Source of the DNA: Muribaculaceae bacterium
Lineage (GTDB): Bacteria; Bacteroidota; Bacteroidia; Bacteroidales; Muribaculaceae
Direction of reading: 5' to 3'
Assembly (NCBI GenBank): GCA_009775195.1
Contig: VSPF01000181.1
Location: 1-5,227 of the forward strand
Length of the DNA stretch: 5,227 nt
Shown piece after piece: positions 4,474 to 5,227 of this stretch (position 1 is its first letter; every line of letters starts with the position of its first letter). A program made the translations under genes and the position numbers. The notes below the pieces were generated by a model, which made no database searches, had not been told where the DNA came from, and saw only the letters and a list, made by a program, of their open reading frames with translations.

Positions 4474-5227
4474 ATGAAAGCATACGTTTTCCCCGGCCAG
4501 GGCGCCCAGTTCGTAGGCATGGGTAAAGACCTCTACGAAACCAGCGCCGAGGCACGCGAACTCTTCGAAAAAGCCAACGAAATCCTTGGTTTCCGCATCA
4601 CCGACCTCATGTTCGAGGGCACCGATGAAGACCTCCGCAAAACCGCCGTCACCCAGCCGGCCATATTTATCCACTCGGTACTCCTTGCAAAATCACTCGG
4701 AGCCGACTTTACCCCCGGCATGGTAGCCGGCCACTCGCTGGGCGAGTTTTCAGCACTGACCGCCGCCGGCGCACTGGCGTTTGAAGACGGCCTGCGTCTG
4801 GTTGCCGCCCGTGCAAACGCAATGCAGAAAGCCTGCGAGCTCAAAGAGTCGACCATGGCCGCCGTCATCGCCCTCCCCGACGAGAAGGTAGAGGAAATCT
4901 GCAACGACATCGACGGCGTGGTATGCGCCAACTATAACTGCCCCGGCCAGATTGTAATCTCGGGCGAAATCGAGGGCATAGAGAAAGCCTGCGAACTGCT
5001 CAAGGCCGCCGGTGCCAAACGTGCCATGCGCCTCAAGGTGGGTGGCGCCTTCCACTCGCCCTGCATGGAGCCGGCCCGCGCCGAGCTTGCCGCCGCCATC
5101 GAGGTCACCGATGTACACACACCCATCTGTCCGGTATTCCAGAATGTCGACGCGCTGCCCCACACCGACCCCGCCGAAATCAAGGCCAACCTCGTGGCAC
5201 AGCTCACAGCCCCCGTGCGCTGGACAC
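4474..5227 (+). CDS. fabD: Malonyl-CoA:acyl carrier protein transacylase FabD, partial (C-terminus beyond the right edge)
   Basis: FabD moves the malonyl group from CoA to acyl carrier protein, supplying the extender unit for fatty acid synthesis in the cytoplasm. The 251 codons present start with VFPGQGAQFVGMG (5-17), where Gln9 is the oxyanion-hole residue. They continue with TQPAIF (60-65), AGHSLGEFSAL (85-95) with nucleophile Ser88, VAARANAM (110-117) with the malonate-binding Arg113, and VGGAFHSP (189-196) with catalytic His194. All catalytic residues are intact. The family is about 290-310 residues, so roughly 40-60 are missing past the window. ATG 4474 is the first start after an in-frame stop at 4402. 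There is no good Shine-Dalgarno at normal spacing (an AGGA lies 19 bases upstream). It is transcribed divergently from tatA with a 265-base gap. The codons strongly favour C or G in third position, which creates long spurious frames on the opposite strand. Confidence 0.96.
   Translation, partial: MKAYVFPGQGAQFVGMGKDLYETSAEARELFEKANEILGFRITDLMFEGTDEDLRKTAVTQPAIFIHSVLLAKSLGADFTPGMVAGHSLGEFSALTAAGALAFEDGLRLVAARANAMQKACELKESTMAAVIALPDEKVEEICNDIDGVVCANYNCPGQIVISGEIEGIEKACELLKAAGAKRAMRLKVGGAFHSPCMEPARAELAAAIEVTDVHTPICPVFQNVDALPHTDPAEIKANLVAQLTAPVRWT

Noticed and set aside
4533..5207. Several minus-strand open frames opposite fabD
   Set aside because: They are a by-product of the C/G-ending codons of fabD. 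None has recognisable motifs, and fabD has its complete catalytic set.
1..5227. Mobile elements, CRISPR arrays, tRNA or rRNA genes
   Set aside because: I found no transposase motif, terminal repeats, regularly spaced repeats, or tRNA-like cloverleaf in either strand.

Overview
The window looks like a chromosomal piece of a gut-type Bacteroidales bacterium. Three things point there. Coding DNA is GC-rich while the gaps are AT-rich. Genes lack clear Shine-Dalgarno sequences. Several sites match the Bacteroidetes promoter pattern (-33 TTTG, -7 TAnnTTTG). The protein flavours (two-gene TatA/TatC, hybrid-type malic enzyme, short SLC1-type symporter) fit too. A member of Muribaculaceae or a near relative is my guess; the sequence alone does not fix the genus.

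Layout from left to right. The left edge holds the N-terminal part of an FKBP-type peptidyl-prolyl isomerase gene on the minus strand. A gap of about 315 bases follows (340-654). It contains a good plus-strand promoter, a tiny 19-codon ORF with a UGA-interrupted continuation, three consecutive RNA hairpins, and a terminator that closes the next minus-strand gene. Then comes a tight four-gene minus-strand operon, transcribed in the order tatA, tatC, SLC1/DAACS symporter, malic enzyme. The junctions are TAATG (tatA/tatC), TGAtATG (tatC/symporter) and 35 bases (symporter/malic enzyme). To the right of tatA a divergent promoter region (4209-4473) separates the operon from fabD (malonyl-CoA:ACP transacylase) on the plus strand, which runs off the right edge.

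How the genes may work together: TatA and TatC form a minimal twin-arginine export system for folded proteins. The symporter and the malic enzyme look like an uptake-and-use pair, since malic enzyme turns malate into pyruvate, CO2 and NAD(P)H. However, the symporter lacks the arginine that binds the substrate side-chain carboxylate in aspartate/glutamate members of the family, so a dicarboxylate substrate is not safe to assume. The malic enzyme is also about 300 residues shorter than the usual MaeB type because the phosphotransacetylase-like domain is absent. Most of the window is ordinary housekeeping DNA. The least explained part is the structured plus-strand unit at about 404-615.
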